Positions 30,076 to 37,668 of a stretch of 64,000 nucleotides of DNA are shown here, in pieces (the stretch's first letter is position 1; each line of letters begins with the position of its first letter). Below the pieces are notes generated by a model. That model saw only the letters and a list, made by a program, of their open reading frames with translations, did no database searches and was not told where the DNA came from. The position numbers were made by a program, and so were the translations under genes. Source of the stretch: Streptomyces umbrinus (GTDB taxonomy: Bacteria > Actinomycetota > Actinomycetes > Streptomycetales > Streptomycetaceae). Where the stretch lies: the NCBI RefSeq assembly GCF_030817415.1, contig NZ_JAUSZI010000002.1:4154001-4218000 (forward strand), in the 5' to 3' direction.

Positions 30076-30147
30076 GCCCCCGTAGCTCAGGGGATAGAGC
30101 AACGGCCTCCGGAGCCGTGTGCGCAGGTTCGAATCCTGCCGGGGGCA
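30076..30147 (+). tRNA. tRNA-Arg, anticodon CCG
   Basis: A complete cloverleaf: acceptor stem GCCCCCG/CGGGGGC with discriminator A147, D-arm GCTCAGGGGATAGAGC, anticodon stem ACGGC/GCCGT with loop CTCCGGA (anticodon CCG, reads CGG), and T-arm with GGTTCGAATCC. CCA is not encoded. The 3' part (30106-30144) is the left attachment site of an integrated element, whose other copy is at 42455-42493. Confidence 0.97.
30106..30144 (+). repeat. attL: 39-bp attachment-site copy within tRNA-Arg
   Basis: These 39 bases, from the anticodon loop to the acceptor stem, are identical to 42455-42493. Integration into the tRNA 3' half, which leaves an intact tRNA on one side, is typical of actinomycete integrative elements. 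Confidence 0.9.
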
Positions 30148-30165
30148 CCCTTTATGAGGTGCCCG

Positions 30166-30205
30166 AAGACCCCGCCATCAGCGCTTTAGCTGAGGACGGG
30201 GTCTT
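30166..30205. terminator. Hairpin just downstream of tRNA-Arg
   Basis: AAGACCCCG (30166-30174) pairs with CGGGGTCTT (30197-30205), with a nested CAGC/GCTG stem. It lies 19 bases after the tRNA and has probably replaced the tRNA's original terminator, which now lies beyond attR. Confidence 0.6.
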
Positions 30206-30254
30206 GGCGTGTGTGCAGGCGGATGCCGCCGAAAGCAGTCGTTTGCCAGTGATC

Positions 30255-30274
30255 ACGTAATGACGACGTAATGA
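30255..30274. promoter_or_regulatory. Paired ACGTAATGA repeats, candidate integrase/excisionase arm sites
   Basis: ACGTAATGA occurs at 30255-30263 and 30266-30274, one helical turn apart, between attL and the int stop. This is where recombinase or Xis arm-type sites are expected. The function is inferred from position only. Confidence 0.4.
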
Positions 30275-30401
30275 TCTTGGCGACCCTTCCGGCAGGTCAA
30301 CGGCTGTTTGTCGTCCCCTTGAGCGTAGCTTTCCGACACACCTCCGACACGACGAAAGCCCCGGATCACTCCGGGGCTCGCGTGAGGGGCGTGTGGGCCC
30401 T

Positions 30402-31795
30402 TCAGTCTTTGGTGCCGTCCCCCTCTCCCAGGCCCGCCGAGATCCGGTAGTTCATCTCCTGTTCCTGGCCATCGATGCACTTGGCGTAGATCTTCAGAAG
30501 GACGTCGACCGAGTGGCCGGCGCGAGCGGCCACCTCCGGCGCGGGCACTCCGGAGTTGAGCCACTGAGAGACGCCCGCGTGGCGAAGGTCGTACGGCCGG
30601 AAGGCCAGGACCGAGGAGACCTGTTCCGGCAGGAGCGCCAGTTCCCGCGTCTGCTTCCACACACGGGAGTACGACGACGCGGCCACGACATTGCCCCGCT
30701 CGCTCGCGAAGAGCCGACCGTCCTTCGCTGTGCCGAACTCCTTCAGGTGTTCACGAAGCAGCCGCACCAACGGAGGTGGGATGGGCACGATCCGTACCTC
30801 TCCCTCTCCCTCTGCCCGCTGCTTGAGACCTCTCCGATCGTGCGCCTCGCCGGAGTCGGTCCATGCCTTGCCCGCCGTCGGCCGGGTCTCAGCCAGTTCG
30901 ATGCGCCCCAGCCCTTCGCCGGGAGCGTGCAATCCGAGCGACGCAGGCCCAGCGCCTCACCGGGCCGCACGGCTGCGTAGTACAAGCATCCGAAGAACGC
31001 CCGCAGTCGTCGACCGCTGGCCCGCTCGTAGCCGCCCACGTACGTCACCGCCGTCAGCAACTCACGCGCCTGTCGAAGGTTGACCACCACCCGCCGGTCG
31101 ACCTCCTGCACTGGCCGCTTACCCCTCTTGCGCCGCACCCGGCTCAGCGGATTGGACGGCAGAGCCTCCAACTCCACAGCGAACTCAAGGGAGTTGAAGA
31201 CCACCGCGCGCCGTCGCCGGTACGTCTGCGTCGCCGCGGGCTTGCCATCCAGCTTCCGGCCGAGTGCGCCGATCAGCTCATGAACCCGCGCGATCTCCTG
31301 CAACTCCGCAACCGGAAGCGACGCTTTCTCAATCCAGCGCACTGCGGAAGCGATCTCCTCGGGCCGCTCCCTCTCCGTACGAGGCGGAGGCAGCAGGTAC
31401 GAGCGCAGCGCCCGCCGCAGGATCTCGGCAGTGGGCCGCCCACGTCCCGGCTTGACCAGTGCGGGCACAACCGTTGCCAACGAGTCGGTCACGCTGTCCC
31501 GTTGCTTCGCCGACGCCTCCGCCCACCGGCCATCGATGTACTTGAGTGCCAGCTCCAGGAACGACAGCGCCGCCTTGCCACCCCGGAGCGAGTCCGGCAG
31601 ACCAGTCACAGTGTCGAAGGGCTCGCCCTGGTCCGCCGCCCGGAGCAGCTTCGCGCGGAAGCGGTCGGCCAGCGCCTTCGTCTTGTGCGACTCGTGGAAC
31701 GGCTCGCCGTCAACGGACCAGCGCACGAGGTACGTCGGTTTCTTCGCCGACCGGTTGATACTGAGCTTCCAGATGACGACCTTGTACGACTTCAC
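30402..31795 (-). pseudogene. int: Tyrosine-recombinase integrase, frameshifted
   Basis: GTG 31795 opens a site-specific integrase (MKSYKVVIWKLSINRSAKK). The N-terminal and core-binding regions and box I (YYAAVRPGEALGLRRSD) are in one frame. Near 30920-30935 the sequence shifts by one base, and the rest (GLGRIELAETRPTAGKAW to the stop at 30402) lies in another frame. That part holds box II (RPYDLRHAGVSQWLNSG), AGHSVDVLL and the nucleophile tyrosine in KIYAKC. Joined, it would be about 464 aa, a normal length. The catalytic arginine of box I is thus separated from the rest of the active site. It is either inactive or a sequencing error. The start overlaps the xis stop (GTGA). Confidence 0.85.
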
Positions 31796-31995
31796 GACGC
31801 GGCCCCCTCCGCACGCTTCTCCAACCAGTCGTTGAGCACGTCCCGCCGGACCCGAAGCTCCCCGTTCGGTAACCGGATGCAGCGAGGGGCAATGCGCAGT
31901 TCCCGCCAGCGGTAGAAGGTGCGCCGGGAGATCCCGCCCAGTTCCTCGATTACCTGCCGCACGGTGAGCAGTTCGGCCGCTTTCTCACGCGCCAT
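31792..31995 (-). CDS. xis: Excisionase-like small HTH protein
   Basis: A 67-aa MerR/excisionase-type winged-helix protein: LLTVRQVIEELGGISRRTFYRWRELRIAPRCIRLPNGELRVRRDVLNDWLEKR, quoted here only as a region of the 67 residues with the typical helix-turn-helix and a wing. ATG 31995 is assigned from this conserved start, with only a weak ribosome-binding site. Its stop overlaps the int GTG, the usual xis-int coupling in pSAM2-type elements. The frame is open upstream into the repSA remnant without a stop, so translation as a fusion is possible. It would direct excision together with Int. Confidence 0.8.
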   Translation of the reverse strand: MAREKAAELLTVRQVIEELGGISRRTFYRWRELRIAPRCIRLPNGELRVRRDVLNDWLEKRAEGAAS

Positions 31996-32740
31996 GAGGA
32001 CCACCGCCCTCCCGCACCGAGGCGGCCAGGAGAGTGCCGCCTCAGGCGAGTAGCCGCGCCCGGCGTAGCGCCACTGGCCGACCGTGACGGTTGGCCGCGC
32101 GCCGATACCGAGGGCCGTGCGCTGTTCCTCCGCACGGTGTTCTGCACGGGCCTGACGGAGTGCGGTCAGGGTGGTGGAGTAGCGGCGTGACTTCGTGGAG
32201 AAGTGGCCGCCGTAGCCGAGCATGTGCGCCCAGCGTCGCAACCCGAGAGGTTCGAACGGGGGCAGGCCGCCGAGCCACCAGCAGGTACTGATCAGGCGGA
32301 GTACGTGAGCCCGTACGGGCAGCATGACCAGGTCCCGTGCGTGGTGAACCCGGCCGTCCACCGCGCCGGCGGACTCCGCTCCTTTGGCTGCGTACTTGGC
32401 TATGTAGCCCGCGACGGCAGCCGAGGTCAGCCGCTCCCCCGCACCTAACGACGCGATGGGCCGCACGTCGACCTGTTCGCCGAACCTCAGCACGCGAGGA
32501 CCGACGACCTCCGCGCCGGGAGCTACGAGCCGCACCCGTACGACGACCACCCGCACCGCCTCCGCCAGGAGATCCGTTTGTCACCCAGCCGGGCGGGACC
32601 GAGGTCGGTCCGTCCGGCCCATCGAGGCGGATCACGGCATGGAAGTGGACCAGGCCACGCCCCCGGCCGTGCCTGCGCTCCTGTCTCCGCCCCGCTCCAG
32701 CCCGGCCGATGTCCGAGCCGCGCTCATAGCAATCAGCCAC
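31996..32740 (-). pseudogene. RepSA-type replication initiator, truncated and frameshifted
   Basis: The part from 32740 to ~32580 encodes GRGLVHFHAVIRLDGPDG, a RepSA/rolling-circle initiator motif with paired histidines. A one-base shift near 32578 moves the rest into another frame (VLRFGEQVDVRPI, VAGYIAKYAAKGAES, HMLGYGGHFSTKSRRYS), which matches the C-terminal half of RepSA. The N-terminal half of the protein is missing; upstream lie a large inverted repeat and an IS. The second frame runs into xis without a stop. It is a non-functional remnant, and it shows the element once replicated autonomously. Confidence 0.75.
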
Positions 32741-32775
32741 TTGAAATGAGAGAAGGGGTACCTCGTGGCTGGGGC

Positions 32776-32943
32776 GGTCGGCTCCGCGGCTTTACGCAGC
32801 CACTTTGGCGCGAGCCTCGAAGATCATGGCCCCAACGTCGTGCCTTAACGGGCAGGTCCACAGACTGCCCGACGCGCCGGAAGCTTACGGGGCCATGATC
32901 ACTCGCGCCAAAGCAGCTCCAGCCCAAAGCCGCTCCACCGACC
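32776..32943. repeat. 168-nt imperfect inverted repeat next to the repSA remnant
   Basis: Nested complementary arms, from outside to inside: GGTCGG (32776) with CCGACC (32938); CGGCTTT (32787) with AAAGCCG (32926); TTTGGCGCGAG (32804) with CTCGCGCCAAA (32902); GATCATGGCCCC (32822) with GGGGCCATGATC (32889); CGGGCAG (32849) with CTGCCCG (32865). This could be a plasmid-type replication or transfer origin, or a structured RNA. It codes for nothing evident. Confidence 0.7.
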
Positions 32944-33063
32944 TGCGTCATGGGGTGTCACGTATGACCGGGCCACTATCTCCGCTGATTCGCCTCAAGG
33001 CGACGTCGTAGGCCCAGGCGTAGGTGGAAACCTTCTTGTCAATAGAGAAGTGTCGCCCGGTTG

Positions 33064-33956
33064 CAGTGAGCCTTTTCCAACCTCACGCTGATGCGTGGTG
33101 AAGGACGAGGACGGCCTTCACCACGTCGGTGATTCGGTTGGTGCTGCAGCGGAGCTTCCGCAGGAGGCGCCAGCCCTTGATGGTGGCCATGGCCCGCTCG
33201 CCGAGGCAGCGGATCTTGGCGTGGCTGGTGTTGTGGCGACGCTTCCATCGCTTGAGGCGGCGGCCCCGAAACGGAACCCGGACGGATCCGCCGGCGCCTT
33301 GATACGCCTTGTCCGCCCAGCAATTGAGCCCCGCATCGGCGAGGGCTTCGATGATCCCGTGCTGCCGCGCGGCGGTCAGGTCGTGAGTCGAGCCGGGCAG
33401 AGCCGGCGAGGCCCAGAGCAGTCGTCCGAAGGGATCGGTGAGGACCTGGACGTTCATGCCATGGCGTTTATGTTTCCCTGAGTAGTACGGGGCGTCGGCG
33501 GCGATGCGGTCGATCGGCAGCAAGGTGCCGTCGAGGATGACGAACGCCTTCGCCCGGATAGTCGTCATCGCCTCGTCCAGGGACGGCGCAAGGGCGGCCA
33601 GGGCCTCGACGGCTTCACGTATGTAGCGGTACGCGGTCGCGATCCCGATGCCGAACCCGGCGGCGAGCTGGGCGTAAGTGTCACCGCACCGCAGGTGGGC
33701 CAGGGCGAGCAGGGCCTGACGTCCGGCAGGAAGGCGCCGCCACCGCGTTCCGATCTCCTGCCGCCGGGCTGTCAGTTGCCCGGTCAGGAACCGCAAGGTG
33801 CGGCTGGACAGATCAATCGAGGACGGGTAGACAAGCACGCGAAGCTCCTGGCGGACACGGGTGATCTTGGTCGAGAACCCGTCTACCAGGAGCTTCGTCG
33901 TTGTGCAGGACAGTCCAACTCGCGGTCAGCGCCGCCAGCTTGAAAAGGGCTCACTG
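33064..33956. mobile_element. IS5-family-type insertion sequence, 893 bp
   Basis: Imperfect terminal inverted repeats CAGTGAGCCTTTTCCAACCT (33064-33083) and the complement of CAGTGAGCCCTTTTCAAGCT (33937-33956) enclose one transposase gene. I see no clear target duplication. The right end interrupts a plus-strand gene that resumes at 33957. Confidence 0.85.
33083..33838 (-). CDS. IS5-type transposase (DDE_Tnp_4)
   Basis: A 251-aa transposase. An N-terminal helix-turn-helix (~40-80, ALAHLRCGDTYAQLAAGFGI then ATAYRYIREAVEAL) precedes a DDE domain: D103 (VILDGTLLPID), D176 (CWADKAYQGAG) and E214 (GERAMATIKGWRLLRKL). All three catalytic residues and the usual length are present, so it looks functional. 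ATG is at 33838. It lies inside the 893-bp IS. Confidence 0.92.
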   Translation of the reverse strand: MLVYPSSIDLSSRTLRFLTGQLTARRQEIGTRWRRLPAGRQALLALAHLRCGDTYAQLAAGFGIGIATAYRYIREAVEALAALAPSLDEAMTTIRAKAFVILDGTLLPIDRIAADAPYYSGKHKRHGMNVQVLTDPFGRLLWASPALPGSTHDLTAARQHGIIEALADAGLNCWADKAYQGAGGSVRVPFRGRRLKRWKRRHNTSHAKIRCLGERAMATIKGWRLLRKLRCSTNRITDVVKAVLVLHHASA

Positions 33957-34345
33957 ACGGGCCCGAGCAGTTCTTGTATGCGGTTGCCAGACTAGTGCTG
34001 GGGGATCGAGAGACGCGCGCCGAGTTGGAGGGGGAGCCTCAGGTCTACCGATGGCTTTTCCGTCGGGACGGATCCGAGGTCGACATCCGTCTCGTCGTGG
34101 CCGATGACGACCAAGCACCGGAGAGTTCGGGAACCATCCTCTGGTCAGGTCGCCACACGCTTGCGGCACTGGCCCGGTCGGCCGTCCGCGCCTTCGATCA
34201 GGTCACTCACGAACTCGGTGAAGAGGCTTACGTTGCCCAGTGGGGCCGTCCGTTTCCCCGAACCGAACTCGAAGTCCTACGCACAGCGATGCGGGCGCAC
34301 GTGGCACACGTGAGGAACGCCCCCACTCCTGACATCACCAGTTGA
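33957..34345 (+). pseudogene. Conserved hypothetical protein, 5' end removed by the IS
   Basis: From a TTG at 33974 it reads 123 aa (LYAVARLVLGDRETRAELEG then VYRWLFRRDGSEVDIRLVV and WGRPFPRTELEVLRTAM). The same frame continues upstream to the exact IS border at 33956 as DGPEQF, so the coding sequence appears to be cut by the IS and its N-terminus is lost. I recall similar small Streptomyces proteins of unknown function with the WSGRHxLAALAR and WGRPFPRTEL parts. The remaining part could still be translated. Confidence 0.55.
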
Positions 34346-34717
34346 CATCAACGGCTGCGGACAGAAGCAACCTTGGACAGCCCCAAGCAGCGTCCCGGTA
34401 CAGGGAGCTGGGCTCCGCATAGGACTCCCGATCGAACTCCTAAAGCGGCGTTCACCATCTGCTCCGCTCAGGGTGAGGGCGCGAAGCCAGCGGGCAGAAC
34501 GGGGAGCCAGGATTCTGTTGGGGTCCGTCCCTCGCCTAGGGCAAACTCGATGGCGTGAGCGACGTCGGATAGCAGTACGGATTGACCTCACGTCCGAACC
34601 AGTTGCTCGGATGCGGCTGGTTGGCGGTGACCACGAGTGTCGCCCCGCGGGCGTCTGCATACTCGACCGCGAACGCGCACGGCGTCCAGGCCAGTGCCTG
34701 AAATCAGGGCGACTTTG
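34346..34717. other. Intergenic stretch, nothing recognised
   Basis: 372 bp between the IS-truncated gene and the DUF4760-like gene. Short frames on both strands lack a supported start or conserved content. No hairpin, repeat or RNA gene stands out. Confidence 0.6.
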
Positions 34718-35224
34718 TCATGATGTTGGAGGATAGATCCTTAATTTCATCTTTCGATGCACATCTGCCGCTGTGATCTCGCTTGTTACTGCAGCCATAT
34801 GCTCAAAGTACGGCAGCACGACCCTCTGCCGAATCTCACGCTCCCGGTATACGTAGGGAGCCACGACGACCCAGGCTCGATGCATACTCAGGCCATAGGA
34901 TCCGATGATCAAATCTTGATCAACGACCCCGTGCACCACAAGCTTTCCCAATTCCTCGAAAAAGAAAGCAACGCGACGCACACACTCCTTGGGCCCCTCG
35001 GGAAGTTCTAGGTAAGAGATAGATTCCGGAAACTCTTCTTTGAGGTGATAGAGCACGTATTCCATCGACTTCCGAAACTCTGGTGAGCGCCCCTCCCGGA
35101 ACCCGTCGAACACCATTGCCAATGCGTTCGCTTTTTGCGTTGAGCGCAGTTGACCGTATGCAATCACGCTAGAGAAAAGCAATGCCACGACAGATATAGC
35201 GAGTGCGGCGATATTTAACCCCAT
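34718..35224 (-). CDS. Small membrane-anchored protein, DUF4760-like
   Basis: A 168-aa protein with one N-terminal membrane helix (IAALAISVVALLFSSVIAYG), then QLRSTQKANALAMVFDGFRE and a soluble helical domain (VLYHLKEEFPESISYLEL, VRRVAFFFEELGKLVVHGVV, PYVYREREIRQR). The pattern resembles DUF4760 membrane proteins of mobile elements and phage-defence regions. That match is from memory and tentative. Base composition is clearly lower in GC than the chromosome, indicating transfer. It is followed 94 bp upstream on the same strand by another membrane-anchored gene, possibly a pair. Confidence 0.6.
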   Translation of the reverse strand: MGLNIAALAISVVALLFSSVIAYGQLRSTQKANALAMVFDGFREGRSPEFRKSMEYVLYHLKEEFPESISYLELPEGPKECVRRVAFFFEELGKLVVHGVVDQDLIIGSYGLSMHRAWVVVAPYVYREREIRQRVVLPYFEHMAAVTSEITAADVHRKMKLRIYPPTS

Positions 35225-35317
35225 GTCTCACTCCATACGGTGGCGATCTCACTCGAAAGATGGCGGTCTAAATATCGTTGCGGGGGAATATTTTCAACGA
35301 TGGCGCGCCGTCAAGTA

Positions 35318-35863
35318 TCAATAACCGGCGCTCCCTGGAGGAAGCGATCTGCCCGCCAGGACTCGCCTAATTGCCGCAGTGATTTTTACTCTCTTCCAGC
35401 CGCTTGGAGTAGAAGTCCATGTCAGAGACCGATTATCAACAACTGTGAGGCCTAGCGGGTCGTAGGGAATTGCACCTCCGTTCTGACGTCTTGTTGAAAC
35501 GTCACCCCCTTCCCGCGCTTGCTGGAAAGATACTTTGAATCCACTTCCGGGCGGAACGAAGTAAAGGTGTGATACTTGAAGAGTGAGGGGTTCCTCGACT
35601 GCTGCGCGACCCCAACGGATGGAAAGAGGAGTGAAATTCTCGCGACCCTCCATAATCACCTTTACAGGCAGTGGCCCCTTGTTGTCAAGGTAGGCATACA
35701 CCTTGCCATCGAGACCTACGCGAGCCCAGTAAGAGACTTGACTGATTAATTCGCTGCGCTGTCGTTCCTGACCGCGTGTCAGGATCATCATTCCGAGCAA
35801 GAGAGTGCCGCTCGTGGTGATCGCGCCAACCCATGTTGGAACATCCCCCCACTCAGTCCCCAT
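35318..35863 (-). CDS. Hypothetical protein with one N-terminal membrane segment
   Basis: A 181-aa protein I do not recognise. The likely start is ATG 35863 (MGTEWGDVPTWVGAITTSG), and the frame is open to 36103. Residues ~10-30 form a membrane helix (WVGAITTSGTLLLGMMILT), followed by a basic region and a beta-rich soluble domain (VSYWARVGLDGKVYAYLDNKG, LQVSHLYFVPPGSGFKVSF). Base composition is low-GC, like its neighbour at 34718-35224. The N-terminal arrangement (periplasmic start, helix, Q/E/R-rich linker) recalls other Streptomyces mobile-element genes of unknown function. Confidence 0.5.
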   Translation of the reverse strand: MGTEWGDVPTWVGAITTSGTLLLGMMILTRGQERQRSELISQVSYWARVGLDGKVYAYLDNKGPLPVKVIMEGRENFTPLSIRWGRAAVEEPLTLQVSHLYFVPPGSGFKVSFQQAREGGDVSTRRQNGGAIPYDPLGLTVVDNRSLTWTSTPSGWKRVKITAAIRRVLAGRSLPPGSAGY

Positions 35864-36442
35864 AAGGTCAGGATAGGCGGGCAACCGCGCGCTGTGGCGG
35901 CTCTTCCAACAGACGCGGCTTGCCGCCGAGGTTCCGTCCCGGTCCTTGGCCCTACCCGTTGAGGCCAAGGACCGGCTGGTGAGTGATCCGTTCGCTGGGC
36001 CAGTCCAGGAACAGTCGAGTTGATCGCTGGGCCGTGCCTGGCCTTGCGAGGGTGCACGAGACCGACCGACAGCGAAAGTTGAGCGGACATGCTTTCCTGG
36101 CAAGCCACCCTATGGCCATGGTGTCCCTCGGCGGTGCTCCGCTAAGCCCGCACAGCAACCGCACCAGATCGAGCGGGGAACAACGGGGGACCACGGGGAA
36201 AGCGGTCGGGCCTGACTAGGGCGCAGCCCAGCCGTTCACCCAGGTCAGCGCCGGAATCAGTCCCAAATGATCGCAGCTTCCCAAGCTGAGGGTTCACCGT
36301 TCCGAGCGGTTGGAACGGTGCATGCTGCTTCTGCTGTTTTCGGCGAACCAGAGGATCTGCGCATGCCTCACAGGAGGCGTATTGCGCGCTTCCTGCCACG
36401 ATGAGAAGGAGGTGCACACTCGCTGCCGCACGAGGGGGAAGC
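35864..36442. other. Intergenic stretch, nothing recognised
   Basis: 579 bp between divergent genes. Frames present are low-complexity shadows without supported starts. It should contain the promoters of both neighbours, but I could not identify boxes. Confidence 0.5.
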
Positions 36443-36883
36443 GTGAGAAAAGACCTTGAAGAACTCTTGGAGCAGATGCCTGCCCAAGATGCTCAAGAAC
36501 TACGGCAGGAGCCCTACGCACAGCTCGTCGGCCAGATAGCGCAGCAGCTTCCGGCCGACGAGTACATCATCTGCATGGCGCACGCGTCGGGTAGGGGATG
36601 GATACACGGCGTGCTCGTGCTGACGTTCAACCGTCTCGTTTTCTTCACGGCACCGGGCGCCAACGTCATCGACTTCGGCACGGTCGCTCAGGTACTCCCA
36701 GTAGCCGCCGAAAGGAAGCGGCTGTTCCATTCCGCCGATGACGCCAAGCTGCTTGTGCACCGCTTGCAGCGGGACTCTGACCTCTGGCGCATCCACGGCG
36801 CCCCAGAGTGGGGGGATGCCTTCACCAGCGCTGTGCGCACAGGATTCGCCCAGTGGCAGCTGAACCGACCCACTGCTACGTAG
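36443..36883 (+). CDS. Small protein with PH-like (YokE-type) domain, hypothetical
   Basis: A 146-aa protein. The GTG start at 36443 follows GAGGGGGAA. Residues 1-50 are helical (LEELLEQMPAQDAQELRQEP). Residues ~50-105 (DEYIICMAHASGRGWIHGVL, VLTFNRLVFFTAPG) look like the short PH-like domains of the YokE/bPH type, in which a glycine turn precedes LVLTxxRLxF. It ends with a helix (EWGDAFTSAVRTGFAQWQ). It is alone on the plus strand in the element's middle. No function can be assigned. Confidence 0.6.
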   Translation: MRKDLEELLEQMPAQDAQELRQEPYAQLVGQIAQQLPADEYIICMAHASGRGWIHGVLVLTFNRLVFFTAPGANVIDFGTVAQVLPVAAERKRLFHSADDAKLLVHRLQRDSDLWRIHGAPEWGDAFTSAVRTGFAQWQLNRPTAT

Positions 36884-37140
36884 CGGACGTCTGGCGGAGC
36901 CAGAGATCACAAATGGTGGAGGTTCTCGGCAGAATAGAGCTGACCGTGAGTTCCCTATGCCGGAGGTAGAGGCAACCCGAGTGCGGTGGGGTTTGCCGCT
37001 GAGGAGCGGCCCGACGTGAGAATGAGGATTCAGACGCTCGCCGCTGAGCAGTCCCGCACGCGTGGGCGGTCGTCCCGCCGTGCCGTCCGGGCTGCGGCAC
37101 TGGGGCGCCGGTCCCGGCCGGGCGGACGGGCGCGACCGCC

Positions 37141-37266
37141 GTGCACGAAACGTGCACCGTCACGTCAAAGCCCTGTGCGCCGGTTGCCGTGGCGGAGGCA
37201 GCCGGCGCACAGGGCAGGGTCCGGTCCGCTGCGAGAGGGGAGTCTCTATCGACCGCAGCGGACCGG
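37141..37266. repeat. Three consecutive perfect hairpins
   Basis: Hairpin A: GTGCACG (37141-37147) with CGTGCAC (37151-37157), loop AAA. Hairpin B: 37170-37183 with 37202-37215, 14 perfect bp, 18-base loop. Hairpin C: 37221-37233 with 37254-37266, 13 perfect bp, 20-base loop. They fill most of the non-coding gap between the PH-like gene and the small gene at 37282-37617. Candidate structured RNA, origin or terminator cluster. Confidence 0.8.
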
Positions 37267-37281
37267 AGGTTAAGGGCGGCA

Positions 37282-37617
37282 TCAGTTCTCAGGCCACCGG
37301 AGCGTTCCAGTGTTCATGCTCGCCTGGTGTGGGAGCCGCACCTCGGTCATCTCCACAGCCAGTCCTGACGCGATCAACTCAGCCAGGAGTACTGCCGCTT
37401 CCGGTCGGATCGAGCCCTGGCTCACAAGGCCTTCGCCGAAGACGTTCACGTCAGCGCTGAGACCGGGAAAGTCTGACTCCAGGCCGAGCGCGTCCAGTTG
37501 TCGTGCCAGCGTTTCGGCACAGTCTCGCGAAGGCGTTCGCGTCCGCCCGACAGCGGTATGCCGCATGTCCGCTGAGTCCGCTGACCGCCCAGACGGGCGC
37601 ACCATTACGGCGGCCAA
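37282..37617 (-). CDS. Small hypothetical protein downstream of the Shedu-like gene
   Basis: A frame of 111 codons, 51 bp after the Shedu-like stop on the same strand, so it may be co-transcribed. The stretch CAETLARQLDALGLESDFPG and FGEGLVSQGSIRPEAAVLLA reads like a real small helical protein, while the first ~25 residues look like non-coding translation. The true start may be the ATG at 37563 (MRHTAVGRT). I do not recognise a family. It could be a partner of the nuclease, but that is only inferred from position. Confidence 0.4.
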   Translation of the reverse strand: MAAVMVRPSGRSADSADMRHTAVGRTRTPSRDCAETLARQLDALGLESDFPGLSADVNVFGEGLVSQGSIRPEAAVLLAELIASGLAVEMTEVRLPHQASMNTGTLRWPEN

Positions 37618-37668
37618 AGCCGGGGCCAGGGGCGACCAGGGTCCCGCCTTGGCGCGGTCGAGTGCGCC

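Noticed and set aside
37062..37460. Small plus-strand open frames across the three hairpins
   Set aside because: Translations are Arg/Pro-rich and interrupted by the inverted repeats. They have no supported start, and the structure is better explained as non-coding.
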